From Epiperipatus broadwayi (lineage: Eukaryota > Onychophora > Udeonychophora > Euonychophora > Peripatidae), in the NCBI GenBank assembly GCA_028023455.1, contig JAQFVV010000983.1, positions 1 through 64,000 on the forward strand: DNA of 64,000 nt, in the 5' to 3' direction. Under the pieces are notes generated by a model. That model did no database searches. It saw only the letters and a program-made list of their open reading frames with translations, and was not told the origin of the DNA. Both the position numbers and the translations under genes were made by a program. Positions within the stretch are counted from its first letter, which is position 1; every line of letters starts with the position of its first letter. This document shows, in pieces, positions 53,117 through 64,000 of this stretch.

Positions 53117-53567
53117 TAGTTATATATATATTATAGAGAGAGAGAGAGAGAGTTACTGACAGTATTATAAGAATATTATTGTGTTATATACTAATTGTTA
53201 ATATGTTTTGTTTTATAGGACTGAGGAGTCGAACTGGGTGAAATAAAGTTTTTCTCTTCCCTTATTAATAATTTAGATACACATTATCATATCATATATA
53301 CATAAATAAAAAAAAAAAGTGAAAAAAAAAAAAGGATTTTATATAACAGAAATCAATCGGAATGTAGGCGAAAGAAAAAAAAAGAGAAAGGAAGGAAGAC
53401 ACACAAACTGGATGAGAATGGTGGGAACAGTATCAGCAGCAGGGGAGGATTTGGCATATAGGATCAGGGATCAGTATCTTTTATGAATATATATAAATAA
53501 AAAAATATTTCGCAAATAACTAATTCATGTGCTAGAATTACACATATAATTAATAAAAGAATATAAA
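52095..53567 (+). other. 5' leader of element 3
   Basis: This 1.5-kb untranslated region lies before gag, with the conserved hairpin (52979-53015), a (TA)n run (53079-53112) and a GA run (53135-53152). The order hairpin, then GA run, then gag is the same as in element 2. No clear primer-binding site is visible just after the LTR (GTAGTTAAAATTTTGGATGC). Confidence 0.65.
52979..53015 (+). promoter_or_regulatory. Conserved leader hairpin (element 3)
   Basis: TTGCTGGC (52979-52986) pairs with GTCAGCAA (53008-53015): eight pairs including one G-U, which favours RNA. The 21-base loop starts TGGCGGCTTTCAAATA. Aligned with element 2, two stem positions have changed on both sides (T-A to C-G and C-G to T-A), so pairing has been kept. 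It lies about 560 bases before gag. Confidence 0.65.
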
Positions 53568-54650
53568 ATGGCAGAAATAGAAGGGAACAGTAAATCATCT
53601 GGAAATAGCGCAGAAAAATCAGCCACATCCAGTGATCATGAGATTGTTTTAAAAAAATATTTTGATATAAGAAAAAGTTGTAGATGGTTAGAGAAGAAGG
53701 CCAAGCAGAGGGTTCACGATGATGATGGGAAGTTTTACGCGATTCTCGAGGAGATGAGAGAGGATAGAAAACTTATGATGGCTATGATGGAGTGGATGTT
53801 AAGAATTGAAGAAGGGCATATGGGGATTGACGGTAAACCAGATCGGGAAGAGGAATCCAATAGCAATACAAAGAAGGAAGAAGATGCCCAAACCATACCG
53901 AAGGAGTTAGAAATTCCGAGCGAGGAAGTCAGCGAAGAGAAAACAAGCCAGAAGGTAGAAGTTAGTAATGATGAGTCGGAGATGCAAACTGAGAGGCATG
54001 GTCAAATTGAAAAACCAAGAGGGGCAAGGGAAACTGCTATCAAAGGAAAAGAAATAAAAGTAGAGCAGACAATAAATCCACAAATAAGGACGAGTAATAT
54101 AGCATACTTTGGATCATCCATTCAAATTCAAATATTTAAAGGTGACTCCGGAGAAAATCCAGATGTACATTTGGATAGTGTCAAGGAGTTTTTATGCTTA
54201 CACCAAATGGCTGAGAAAGAGAAAATAACAGTGGCCAGCCATTATCTAAAAGAATCCACGAAGGCTTGGTGGAAATTATTGAAAAATCCACCGATTACAA
54301 TCCAAGGTTACGAAAATGCCCTTTTAAAAAGGTATTGGAGTGAAGAGAAGCAGGAGGGACTGTTACACAAGCTCTCAAGTCAAAACTATAATGAGAACAA
54401 CAGACAGGGTTATGCAGCATTCTTCATTCACCAAGTGACAGTACTTAAATCTCTTACTGCTTTTAGGTACACTGATCAGCACATTATCCTGATTATTGTG
54501 CATAATTTACCACCATGGATACAAAGAATGTTGCTGGGAATCTGCCCCATGTCGTTTGAAAAAACTATTGAGCTTTTAAACCAGATTGATTATGGGGATT
54601 TGTCTCCAACAAAAAGGGAATGGGAGCAGAGTCATTACAACATGAGATAA
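53568..54650 (+). CDS. gag: Gag protein of element 3, intact
   Basis: An uninterrupted frame of 360 codons. Residues 1-85 are polar with a helical, probably coiled-coil part (ILEEMREDRKLMMAMMEWML). Residues 85-165 are an acidic, low-complexity linker. From about 180 comes the retrotransposon Gag capsid region: IQIQIFKGDSGENPDVHLDS, ASHYLKESTKAWWKLL, RYWSEEKQEGLLH, then NLPPWIQRMLLG and QIDYGD. The same region is recognisable in element 2. There is no CCHC zinc knuckle; the frame ends soon after QIDYGD, where element 2 goes on towards protease. Gag would form the cytoplasmic particle. The start is the first ATG after stops in the A-rich leader. Intactness beside total loss of pol suggests either recent movement in trans or selection on Gag; both are inference. 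Confidence 0.88.
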   Translation: MAEIEGNSKSSGNSAEKSATSSDHEIVLKKYFDIRKSCRWLEKKAKQRVHDDDGKFYAILEEMREDRKLMMAMMEWMLRIEEGHMGIDGKPDREEESNSNTKKEEDAQTIPKELEIPSEEVSEEKTSQKVEVSNDESEMQTERHGQIEKPRGARETAIKGKEIKVEQTINPQIRTSNIAYFGSSIQIQIFKGDSGENPDVHLDSVKEFLCLHQMAEKEKITVASHYLKESTKAWWKLLKNPPITIQGYENALLKRYWSEEKQEGLLHKLSSQNYNENNRQGYAAFFIHQVTVLKSLTAFRYTDQHIILIIVHNLPPWIQRMLLGICPMSFEKTIELLNQIDYGDLSPTKREWEQSHYNMR

Positions 54651-54938
54651 TTAAAGCCTTATATACTCCCTGACCCAGGGAGACCAGAGAAAACAAACAG
54701 TAATTTTGGGATAACCCAGTAAATGACCACTATGCTATAAATGTTTCAGATGATGAGTAAAGAACAATGGATATTAATATACAAATGATTGATAAAATGT
54801 ATCATTTCACACCCATGTTTAGGTTCAAACTCTCACCCAGACTGTTCTCCAAAGTCGGTCAACTTTGTAATGAAATGTAAGTCAGTAAAATATGTATAAA
54901 CATTTTTTTTTGTTATTTTTTTTTTAGTAGGAAGAAAT
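54651..54938 (+). other. Gag stop to 3' LTR, no pol
   Basis: Only 288 bases without protease, polymerase or integrase motifs in any frame. It ends in a pyrimidine-rich run and the polypurine tract at 54927-54938. Confidence 0.75.
54927..54938 (+). other. Polypurine tract of element 3
   Basis: AGTAGGAAGAAA directly abuts TGAAACAG, the 3' LTR start. It resembles AGTGGGGAAGAA in element 2. Confidence 0.8.
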
Positions 54939-57562
54939 GAAACAGACAGATCGAAGGATCGATCTTAGTTTCATAGTTTTCATTTTGAAGTACAGTAATT
55001 CTAAATCACTATTTACCCGCAATGAGGCTTTTTCTATTCCAGGCCACATAAATTTTAAGTTAGTTATTTTATGCTTGTTTAAAAGAATTTAATGTAAATA
55101 TTACAAGTATAAATATTACAAATCATGATAAATAATATTCGTGTGTGTGGTTTGTAGGTTTATATTCACTCAATTTAAAAGTTTCATTGTGTGTATATAT
55201 TTTTTTTAATTTTAATCTTTCAAAATTATACAAAGTCATTTAAAAATGCTGATCAAAAGTCACATTCCTTTGATCGGTATTTTTAGTCAAATCTTATGTG
55301 TACAAAATGTATAGAATAATTAGTTTGTACTTTGAAAGTTAAGATAATGAATTTCAATTTTGTATTCATGAATTCCTATGTAATTATTTAGTTTGTCAAT
55401 TTAGAATCATGTATTGAATTTAGAAATAAATGTAAATCAAACAATGGAAATGAGAAATCTAGGACTCTTATCAAGAAATGCGAATGCAATGGTATAGCCA
55501 AAATTAGATATTGCTGGAGGCCAGAAAATCAAAGGAGGCGGTGTCATGAACAAAAACTATGCAGAGTGATCAACCGTAGCCATCTTGTGTTATAATATAC
55601 TAGGGGACTCTACTTTTTGACTTTGCTGTGGGTAGACCATCTCAGGCTACAGCAAAGTAGTTGTGCCAGAGAAATCATCTCAACTGTGATTAAGAAGTTG
55701 CCCGGTAAATTGCAATAATGTTGGGCTAAGTCCAAGAAGCTGATCCCTGTTCTGCCGATTTAAATCTTTCAAGCCGCTGACCCATAATGTTTCCTGTGCT
55801 TCCAGTTTTCTCAATTCCAACCTTTAAATTAATCATGCCGTTCTAAGAAATCCAAAATGCGCGCCTACGTTCTGCATACACATTACCGCAAGGAGAAAAG
55901 CCGGATGAAGAACAATGGTAACTCTTGTTACATGAACTTTTTAACTTTTCTCTAAGCTTAATAATTTTATTATTTAATCTGTTATGAATTAATCTAGGTA
56001 ATTACATGTAAATTTCTTCCTTTCCTTCGTTAAAATGTTACACTAAAGCCTGTCAGTAAATTTCTTCTTTAATATTTCTGTGCTCTAGTCTTTAGATGGT
56101 AATTTACTAATATTTTGTGCCTAATAGTAATTCATTAGTGAATATACTTATATTTTTATTATTACTTATATTTACAAACAAAGCGATGCCAATAATAATA
56201 TTTTTCAACTCTAGTTAAAGCCATTAACGTTTATTTCATAGTATTATTAGTATATTCATTTTAAAAGTAATTTTCTTTTATCGAACTAAAAAAAAATTGA
56301 TTCGTTTATGGTGAGTTGAGAAATATTCAAGTACCTGCATTGTTCCTTTTATTTTGTCAAAATGATATTTTAATCTTTGCTCCAAATAACAAATATAAAA
56401 TAAGGTCTAAATTTTTATTATGTTGTTTTTATATATGAACGGAGTAATAATGTAAAGTAAATATTTTTGTTACTATTATTACCTTCCAAACAACCTGGGG
56501 AGTTATGGGTTTCAGAGTGAAATTAATTAATCGTTACTTTTGTGATCTTTTGATTTCACCATGTTTTATTTTGAATGGTCATATCAGATTGTTGCGTAGA
56601 AAATGTTACGGAGAGATAACCAAGGTTTTATATAGTTTCGCTTTAAGTCCACTTCCGATCACTCTTCCTCGATGTTACTGTGGCAGTGTCTTTTCCTTCG
56701 CCTAAATTGGCGTCTCGTTTTACTACCAATTGGAAAGAAAGAAATTCTCCAGATAATCTCTTGGATCACCGGGGTTTGAAAATGATCCCGGCTGGTTGTA
56801 GTGTCCCAGATCTACTTGGGGGCATTAAGACTTGTCAAAGTACAAGCCGCCCGGTCTTCCGTCAATGCACCGCAAGTTATTATTGTAGTATATCTTAAGC
56901 TCTGCAACCATCAGTACATCATTATTATATTATATTTTTATATAAAACCTCCTCCAATTATCCGTATATACGTAATGGTTTGAATCTATTAAAATCAAAA
57001 AACTTAATATAAAATAGTTATTGAATATTTTAAATGCTCAAATTACTCTGATTCTCATATCAACTCATACGACCACTTAAAACATATAAATATTGGCATG
57101 CGTTTTGTCTATCAGTCTAAAATGGTTATTAAGGACTAGTAGCAAATTATTAGAAATATACGTATGAAAATTTTACCGTATTTGTACATAGTATTCAATG
57201 ATTTCAATAATTATTAAAAATTTATCTAATCTATTTTTGTCTCTCTTGTCTTATTACTCTCGAAATCTAGTTAAGCACCTGCTGTCTGTATCGACAACTT
57301 AAATATATATTGAATTATTAACCGTACCAAAATCTCGAATATAAGATATATATGAATAACTGATTGTAGGGTAATTTAGTCTGTGTTTTCCGATGAGCTA
57401 GTAAAGGGAAAACCACGTACTGTTGTTGCATTGTTCATCGGTTGGTCATGCCAGGGTTTTGGGTTTGAATTTGGTTTGCATTTTGGAATTTATTCCTAGA
57501 CGTGGACTGGGTTTGAATTCGGATTACTGTGTGTGATTAAGCATGGTGATTTTACCGGTACA
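54939..57562 (+). repeat. 3' LTR of element 3
   Basis: An uninterrupted 2,624-bp LTR, TGAAACAG...CCGGTACA, then (AT)n. It is the reference for the insertion in the 5' copy. No conserved coding frame is recognised inside it. Confidence 0.9.
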
Positions 57563-57786
57563 ATATATATATATATATATTCACAATTTATGGAAAGTAG
57601 ATAATTCATGTGGGAACGTTACTGGTGTGAGAGTTTGATAATATTTAAATATTAACATATTGCTACTTAAGATGGTTACTTAAGATGGCAGAATACGCCC
57701 CGAAGTTGGCTATAGCAAAGAATTTTAATCTTTAATTTTATATAGGCATTTTTTAATTTTTTTTAAATTTTGCAGTTTTTATTCTA

Positions 57787-58480
57787 GTGAATATTTATAT
57801 ATATACAAATAAAAGACATTTTTTATCTTTTTCAATTTACAGAAAGAATACACGCACTCATAGATGTTTGCATTTTCATTCTCATCATGACCCAACTCAG
57901 ATAATTTCTGTAACCAAAACGCTTTTAAATAGAACAATTAACCTTTCAGATAAGTCACACCTGAAAGAAAATATAAATCATATTAATAGCGTTTTATTAG
58001 CAAATAGTTATAATTATAAATTTATTAAAAAAGCCTTATTTGAAGCCGAAAATAGACAAAATAGGAAACTGAAAGATGATAAATCAGCCATTAGGATTTG
58101 TGTTTCATAAGTAAAAGGAATAACAGACAGTATTGGACGTATATTAAAATGCTATATTAGAAATACAGTGTTTTCTACTCATCAAAAGATCAGCAGTATA
58201 ATAACCAAGCTAAGGATTCAATCCCTCTTGAATCTCATGGTGTTTATCAAATCTCATGTGAAAATTGTAACGCTTCTTACATAAGTATGAGTAATCATCG
58301 CTAATGCTGTTAAACAAAACCCATCAGCACTCTCTCTCTCCATACTATGGATTTAGGTCATAAAATTGATTTTTTTAGTACCAGGATCATTTCCAGATGT
58401 GATAATATATACCAGTGCTAAATTAGAGAAGCCATTAAGATACTTAAAAAGTCAGATTGTATCAATAACCGAGACACCAA
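57787..58480 (+). pseudogene. Penelope-like element relic, RT C-terminus and GIY-YIG
   Basis: 57787-58110 is open and encodes the end of the reverse transcriptase region (THRCLHFHSHHDPTQ, TLLNRTINLSDKSHLKENIN, HINSVLLANSYNYKFIKKAL). A linker (VKGITDSIGRILK) follows. After a frameshift comes the GIY-YIG start (GVYQISCENCNASYIS, about 58238-58287) and the distal block (LGHKIDFFSTRI ... REAIKILKKSDCINNRDT, about 58350-58470) with a stop inside. It is a different subtype from the relics at 1440 and 33680. It is dead. Confidence 0.78.
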
Positions 58481-58541
58481 CCATGTATTATTTTGCATTA
58501 CAATATGATATTTGATGTACTAGCAACTGCCATTATCAATG

Positions 58542-59060
58542 TTAACTTTTGAAAGAACGATCTTTAGATCTCAAAGAATGATGTAACTCAGTGTGAGAAG
58601 AGAAATGAGATTCAACTTGAAGTAGTTCAGCATTCACAATATGAGGCTTATCAAATTGTTTATTTCCCTCAGTTTTTTCACCTATTAATTTCAAGTTAAT
58701 ATCAGATAAAATGATAGATTTCAACATAGCAGGAATATGCTTTGTCGGCCCTATTTAAACCAGTAGATCTCTTTAATATTTCAATTGACTCTCACATGGT
58801 TATTAAATCATATCTTTACAAATTAGCAAGTATCTTTGTATTGTCAAAATCAGGTTTGTGACCAATTTCTAAAAAATGGGAAGTAAAACCTGATGTGCTG
58901 ATTTTTTGATTAAAAGCATTTCTATGTTCCTTAATTCTGACATTTATAAATGTAATAAATTACAAGATTAATATTACTGGTAATATTGCTCTCAGTGTTT
59001 ATTGGTTTAAAATTTTTTGTGTAGCCCATTTGTCAGATATCAATGCAGGTAATTTAATAA
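58542..59060 (-). pseudogene. Penelope-like element relic, distal GIY-YIG part
   Basis: On the - strand, about 58960-58740 encodes RIKEHRNAFNQKISTSGFTS, then HFLEIGHKPDFDNTKIL and ESIEILKRSTGLNRADKAY, with two stops. This matches the C-terminal half of a Penelope-like GIY-YIG domain. It lies tail-to-tail with the relic at 57787-58480. A 61-codon frame at 58542-58727 follows it and may be its degenerate tail. The first half of the nuclease is not recognisable. Confidence 0.65.
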
Positions 59061-60077
59061 ATTATTAATAGATACAGAAATAAATAGATTTTCCATTAAA
59101 GTTGCAATTTGGCGCCTTGGTAATTTATTATATGTTGTCGCATCATCATCGATCCCAAGGCCATTCACTCAGAAGGTAACCTGCAGGTGTGCGAGGTAGA
59201 GAGATAAGTGGTAAGGCTATGGCTGAGTATGTAGGGAATAATCGTTGCAGTTTTTCAAAGGTTAATATATATATAATTCTTTTCTCTACTTCAGAAAAAT
59301 GCAATTTTAATCACAAACAATAATCTTGTAGTTTTTATGTATATATTTCTTTCTAACGGTATTCTTTAAATTTATTTCTTCTTTTATAAGTTTTTTGATA
59401 TTTTCCTCTCCATGAATATTTTGCTTTTGGTAACTTCTTTTTGAATAGAAAAGCTAATTATAGGTTTTAATTCAGCTGTTTCGAAAATATCAGCTGATTT
59501 CTCTTCTCTCAGTTTGAAAAAAATCAGTGGTCTGTTCTCCATTTTCTGGTATGATTTATATGGTGTTTACATAGTCTATCATCTTCTAATCACTTTACAC
59601 TTATTTGTTCCGATACTACATTCGTAATTATTCCAGTAGCCATTCCTTCTTTATTATATCTTTAATCCATACATTTTACAGTAAATTTTACATTTTCCAA
59701 ATGTCAATCTTTCTCCTTTTTTTATGTGGAAAGGAAATAGTTTTGCTGTTAACTATTTAGAACTTGAATTTATGTAACGGTAGAAAACATTTCTGGACAT
59801 TTATTTTTACTGTAGCATTTTCAACATGTTCGACACTTGTCTGGAAATGCTTCAACCAGCTTCTTCTTAATATTGGATTAATATTTTATTTAGCTATGTA
59901 TAATGGTAATTGTTTTGTTTAACAATTTATTCGTTGGGGCGATTCGTTTAAATTTATATAGAATTTCTTTAATTGCAGTAGACTTTTTCAATTTGTCGTT
60001 TACGTTTGTTTGCCTCTCAAACAACCATATTCCAGTCATCATGTGACATCATTGATATGCCCAACCTTCTATCTTAC
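59061..60077. other. Unassigned stretch
   Basis: There is no recognised gene. A less AT-rich patch at about 59140-59230 has no identity I can give. Confidence 0.45.
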
Positions 60078-60220
60078 TTGATTTGAACATTCGGATCGAG
60101 GATTTTTATGTCTATTTTCGGCATATCATCAGAATCATTCAATTTGTTAGTAAAGGACAACTTTTTTGAAACTCCTGCCTCGCTTTCTTCTTTCACTGTA
60201 AATCCTGCTTTGGCATTCAT
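60078..60220 (-). other. Candidate internal exon of an unknown gene
   Basis: On the - strand a 143-base segment is bounded by TATATTCCAG (acceptor-like) and GTAAGAT (donor-like). It is open in one frame with soluble, non-AT-driven composition: KAGFTVKEESEAGVSKKLSF, NDSDDMPKIDIKILDPNVQI. No family is recognised and no partner exons were found, so it could be a coincidence or the remnant of a repeat. Confidence 0.3.
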
Positions 60221-62349
60221 CTGGAATATATAAAATTGATAAATGATCTTTACACTCTCCAATTTAAACCATTTCTTCATTTAAAATCTACAGTTAGGTT
60301 TTAAATATCCTGTTTTTCTTAAACAATAATAAATAGATTTTTTGTTAACTTTTTACATATCCCTTCTCTCCTTGGTTTTACCGTATTTATGCTCGTTTCT
60401 GAAGATTCTGTCTTACATATCTGAAAGTTTGCTTATAAACGAATGACTATTCAATAATGTCCTTGTGCATTTATTTATCTTTGCGTAGTAATATTTCTCT
60501 ACGCTTTGTGTCTCTTATTCCCCATAATAGCTGATCTAGTAGTAATTCTCAATAAATTTCTTGAATTCGCAATTCTTCGCCAACGTTCATAGGAAAATAT
60601 CCTGTCGTATGCTTTGCTTTCATTTCGTGAATCTATCCTTGTGATCCCGTAAACGATTTGTGACATTCCAGATCTTTTTATTAGACACCCATAAGGCATG
60701 ATCTTTCAATAGGATTTGTATATGTTTGCTCTTGACGTTGATTTTGTATTATATCAAAATTTTCCTATATTGTTCTGCATTTTCAGATAACTCCACTGCT
60801 AAATTTAATATCTTCGACGAATTCTTCATCTAAGCTTCACAGGCTAAAGTGGTTGATCTGTTCCCAGTAATATTTTTGAGGCCTCACAGAGTATAGACTG
60901 TCAAACTGCAAAAAATAATATATTTCAGGAGTGACAGTTTAGATTGGCGACTGCATCATATAATATATCCAAGGTTAAGCGGTCAGTTGGCAATGGTTTT
61001 CTTAGAGCTTATACAAAACATCAAATACTTATTAGCTCTAAATAGTAATGATTGTATTAGTAAACATTATTAATTTCAATTTGCTAATCGGCTAGTTGAG
61101 AACAAAATCACACATATCGTTTATATCTCTTTAGAGATTTAGTATCTGTAATCTCTTTAATCAGTAGTTTATAAGTCTAATTTTATAAGCACTTTGCTGC
61201 TCACACATTAATTCAGAGATAGTACAAATAGATTCTTAATTAGAGTTCTTCTTTTTTTAATTTCAGAATAACTTCACTTTCACTAGTTTATCTTTCCACT
61301 AGTATTTACACAACTTCATTTCTGTTCTCCGTTTAAATATCCACATTTGCTAATTTGCATAATGTAAACTTTGCTTTACATGAAAATTAGCCTTATGCAA
61401 TTTCCAGTAAAATACTTTTTTGCATAGTTGATTATGGTTTTATTTCTAGAGTTCACATTAAGATTAAACGCACACATCTTTATTAAAATAATTATATGTG
61501 TGTATAGATAGATAAAGCACTGCCGAAACCCATTTTTTCAGGCACTTTATCCTCCAACTTGTAAGTTTCAGACGAAGCAAAGGGCTAATGTAATGTTTGA
61601 AGAATTTAGTAGCTTCTAAGTCTCAAAATGGAGTAAGGCTTAACTTTAAAATGTTACATTTTGTTGGGCTCTAAGTGTTGAAAAAATTATCAAGGTTTTA
61701 TATATTATCTTTGATTACGTGGGTGTTGTGGATAGATTAACAATATTAGAGCTGCAGTAATTCTTCTTGAGTTCATGTATCAGTGAATATATTAATGGCT
61801 TATGGTTGGAAATTTTATAAAGTCTAGAGTTGATATATTATATTTATTATTTTAGTAATTGAAGGTCATTAAAGTCTCTGAACAGTTAAATATTCGACCT
61901 ATATAGTATTTTATATGTTGGTTTATTTTCATCATCTACCATTAAATGTTGACTGTCTAAAAATTTTAAACTTAATGTAAATTTTCCAAATATAAACAAC
62001 GATTAGCTATAACACACAAACGAATAACACTAACCTTCAACCAAATATATGTACTATGTTTATGATAACCATTCATTGCAAAGTATATGTTATTGAAATG
62101 GAAGTAAGTCTAATAAATGCCAATAAGTTATGAAAAAATAGAACGATTCCAATTTATCTTTTAGCTCTGCTGTTATTTAGCTTAGGTTTTTTTATGTAAT
62201 TTTACATTAGATAGTGAATTTTGTATATTATCTTAAATTATGTACAAAATAATCTGAAATCACCATTCAAACAATCAAGACTGAACCTTAGCGTCAGCAA
62301 CTTATAAATATCAAAAAAAATGTAAAGGTACGTCAAAAAGCTTATCTTA
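60221..62349. other. Unassigned AT-rich stretch
   Basis: A 66-codon - strand frame at 60499-60699 has a basic composition (SYERWRRIANSRNLLRIT), faintly like retroelement C-terminal regions, but I cannot assign it. A bulged hairpin, GATAAAGCACTGCC...GGCACTTTATC, lies near 61510-61550. Confidence 0.4.
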
Positions 62350-62350
62350 T

Positions 62351-63777
62351 TGAAACAGTAAGATTCGTATTCGAATCTTAAGTTTCACCTTTTTTTATCG
62401 TCTCTCACTCACCGCTCTATCCTACCCAAATTTTAACTTTTTGGTATCGAATTGTGTGTGTAGCAATATTAAAAATGTATAGATATATGTAGAATTCACC
62501 ATAAACACGCACACATTTCGATATCAAATTTAAGGGAATAAATAAAGATAAATAATATAATTTAGATTTCTTCTTTTAGTTATATAAAATATATAATTTT
62601 AACTATTTATTTTAAATTGTAAAATCCCATTGCTTTGTTTAAATTTCATTTAATAATAATTTTAGAATCTGATGTAATATTTAATTAAAAGTAAAAATAA
62701 TCATATGTTCCCTTTTGTATTTGAAATTTTAAAAGCAACGGTAGGTGAGAGATAATAGATTAATTAAAGAAAAATTCCCCAAAATGTAATTATAAAATGT
62801 AAATGTTAAATGTAAATGTAAACAAAAGAAAGGCAGCTTTCTCTATAATTAAACTTAACAAAATTCATTAATTATCCTCAGGGCAGATTAAGTGGAATTC
62901 AAAAATAAACTATAACAAAAATGTAAAAGATAAGATCTAAGAAAGGAGGCCATTTTAGACTTGCTAAAACTTTCAGTTTAACTTTAGCTTTGCTCTCAAT
63001 CAGGAGAGTCTCCAAAGAGATATATTGTTTTATGTGCCACAGTGCCACAGTATGTGTGAGTAGTAAGCGCCAAAGACTATTCTCCCCGGAGATGGTCTAT
63101 AGTATGCCATGAACCTTCACTTATGCCCTCCAGCATACCAACCAAGATCTGCTGCCCGAACAATTAAAAAGCTGCTGGAAACAACTGCTAATGCTAGAAT
63201 CATGAACAATTTGCTATTGATCACTGAATCGGAAAACTTCTTATAAAACAGGTACCTGTACTACCCAAGCTCTAGAGTACTCTACTAATATCATGCTATA
63301 GCTCATTCTTTATATAACTTATCAACTATAAACTGTAAAATTTTCATTTGTAATACTATACATTTAATAACTAATATATAAATTTCTTTAATAATCTAGC
63401 CTTCCTAACTCTATCTTTCTTGAGTATGTATTTCTAAATCTACATTTTATTATATAATTACCGCATACTCATAATTTTCTAAATATAAATCTATGATTGC
63501 TTGAAACAGTGGATGCGTGTCAAATTTTCATTAATATTGACTTTCATAAATAACTTAACATTTTCATACAAATCGACCCGCATTCAATGCTTCCTTTATT
63601 GTAATGCAAGGGTCTACTGCTTAGCAAATGGCTGTCGTATTAGTTGTAATAATCACCCAGTTTATATATTGTTTTATATTTTATTAAATCCAAATTAATA
63701 ATTCCATAAAATTGCATTTCTTTGAGAGTCACCAACGTTCTTTATTAAATGTTGATGATGTAGGGCCAAGTTATAAA
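62351..63777 (+). repeat. LTR-like dispersed repeat, copy D
   Basis: The second copy of 17459-18835, starting with the same TGAAACAGTAAGATTCG palindrome. It has several indels, including an extra segment around 62695-62740. Homology ends shortly after ATGTAGGGCC. The small frame at 63501-63698 is incidental. Confidence 0.6.
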
Positions 63778-63789
63778 ATATTCACGCTT

Positions 63790-64000
63790 GCAAGCTGAAT
63801 AGAAACTGTTTCATAAACGCTCAGAGTTTGTGTTTAGATTTAGTTTCTTATTCCTGTCCTTCACTGACGATAGCAAATAGCTTGAAATCATGATCTGAAG
63901 GTGGAACTAAAGTTAGAGATAGTGAATGCTTGCTCTGACATTTATGCAAACAAACCTATGCTTGATGGTGTTTTTGGTAGAACACCATCTATTGTCATAA
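63790..64000. other. Window end, unassigned
   Basis: About 210 bases without a recognised feature; the window ends inside it. Confidence 0.4.

Larger units (their letters stand above)
47214..57562 (+). mobile_element. Gag-only Ty3/gypsy-type element with 2.6-kb LTRs (element 3)
   Basis: 5' LTR 47214-52094 (interrupted by a 2.2-kb insertion), internal region 52095-54938, 3' LTR 54939-57562. The LTRs start TGAAACAG and end CC(A/G)GTACA, like those of element 2. The polypurine tract GTAGGAAGAAA directly precedes the 3' LTR. ATAT flanks both outer ends, a possible target-site duplication but weak because the right flank is (AT)n. The internal region encodes an intact Gag and then only 288 bases before the 3' LTR, so pol is entirely absent. 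It can move only if another element supplies the enzymes. Confidence 0.85.

Noticed and set aside
60499-60699. 66-codon - strand frame with basic composition
   Set aside because: A faint resemblance to retroelement C-termini could not be supported by any motif.

Overview
The window is strongly AT-rich animal DNA, most likely from an invertebrate with a repeat-laden genome. Long (AT)n, (CT)n and GATA tracts, Penelope-like retroelements with GIY-YIG endonucleases, Ty3/gypsy retrotransposons, a tRNA-derived short element and one intronless orphan rhodopsin-like receptor all point that way. I cannot name the species; a lophotrochozoan such as a cephalopod fits the GATA tracts and the single-exon receptor but is not shown. 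There are no bacterial-type operons, CRISPR arrays, rRNA genes or clear functional tRNA genes.

Layout. 1-1242 is the right part of a dispersed LTR-like repeat whose fuller copy lies at 48712-50956. 1440-1842 is a Penelope-like relic (- strand). 1843-6292 is a decayed gypsy element (element 1, - strand) with gag and the integrase core missing. 6293-19645 is mostly repeat-poor AT-rich DNA with a tRNA-derived SINE-like unit (9671-9758), microsatellites, a cluster of hairpins (14578-14764), a 225-bp foldback (16898-17122) and an LTR-like repeat (17459-18835). 19650-30404 is an almost complete gypsy retrotransposon (element 2, - strand) with 2.8-kb LTRs, a CTAT target-site duplication, a polypurine tract and a gag-pol interrupted by two in-frame TGA codons and one frameshift. 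30409-37120 holds a decayed hAT fragment, another Penelope-like relic, a 315-bp GATA/GGTA tract and the receptor gene (34978-35871, - strand), the only convincing host protein gene. 37123-47200 is a mosaic of tandemly organised repeats: three copies of one family with swapped internal monomers, and a 1.4-kb direct duplication. 47214-57562 is a third gypsy element (element 3, + strand) with 2.6-kb LTRs, an intact 360-codon gag and no pol; its 5' LTR carries the 2.2-kb insertion. 57787-59060 has two tail-to-tail Penelope-like relics. 59060-64000 is largely unassigned, with one candidate exon on the - strand and a second copy of the 17459 repeat.

How it fits together. Elements 2 and 3 are relatives: similar LTR ends (TGAA.CAG ... 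CC.GTACA), similar polypurine tracts and homologous Gag. Their 5' leaders share a hairpin in which base pairs, not just bases, are conserved around a TGGCG(C/G)C loop, about 470-560 bases before gag. The gag-only element could have been mobilised in trans by pol from a partner; that is inference. The shared leader hairpin and the twin hairpins at 14670-14764 are the signals least explained by known families.
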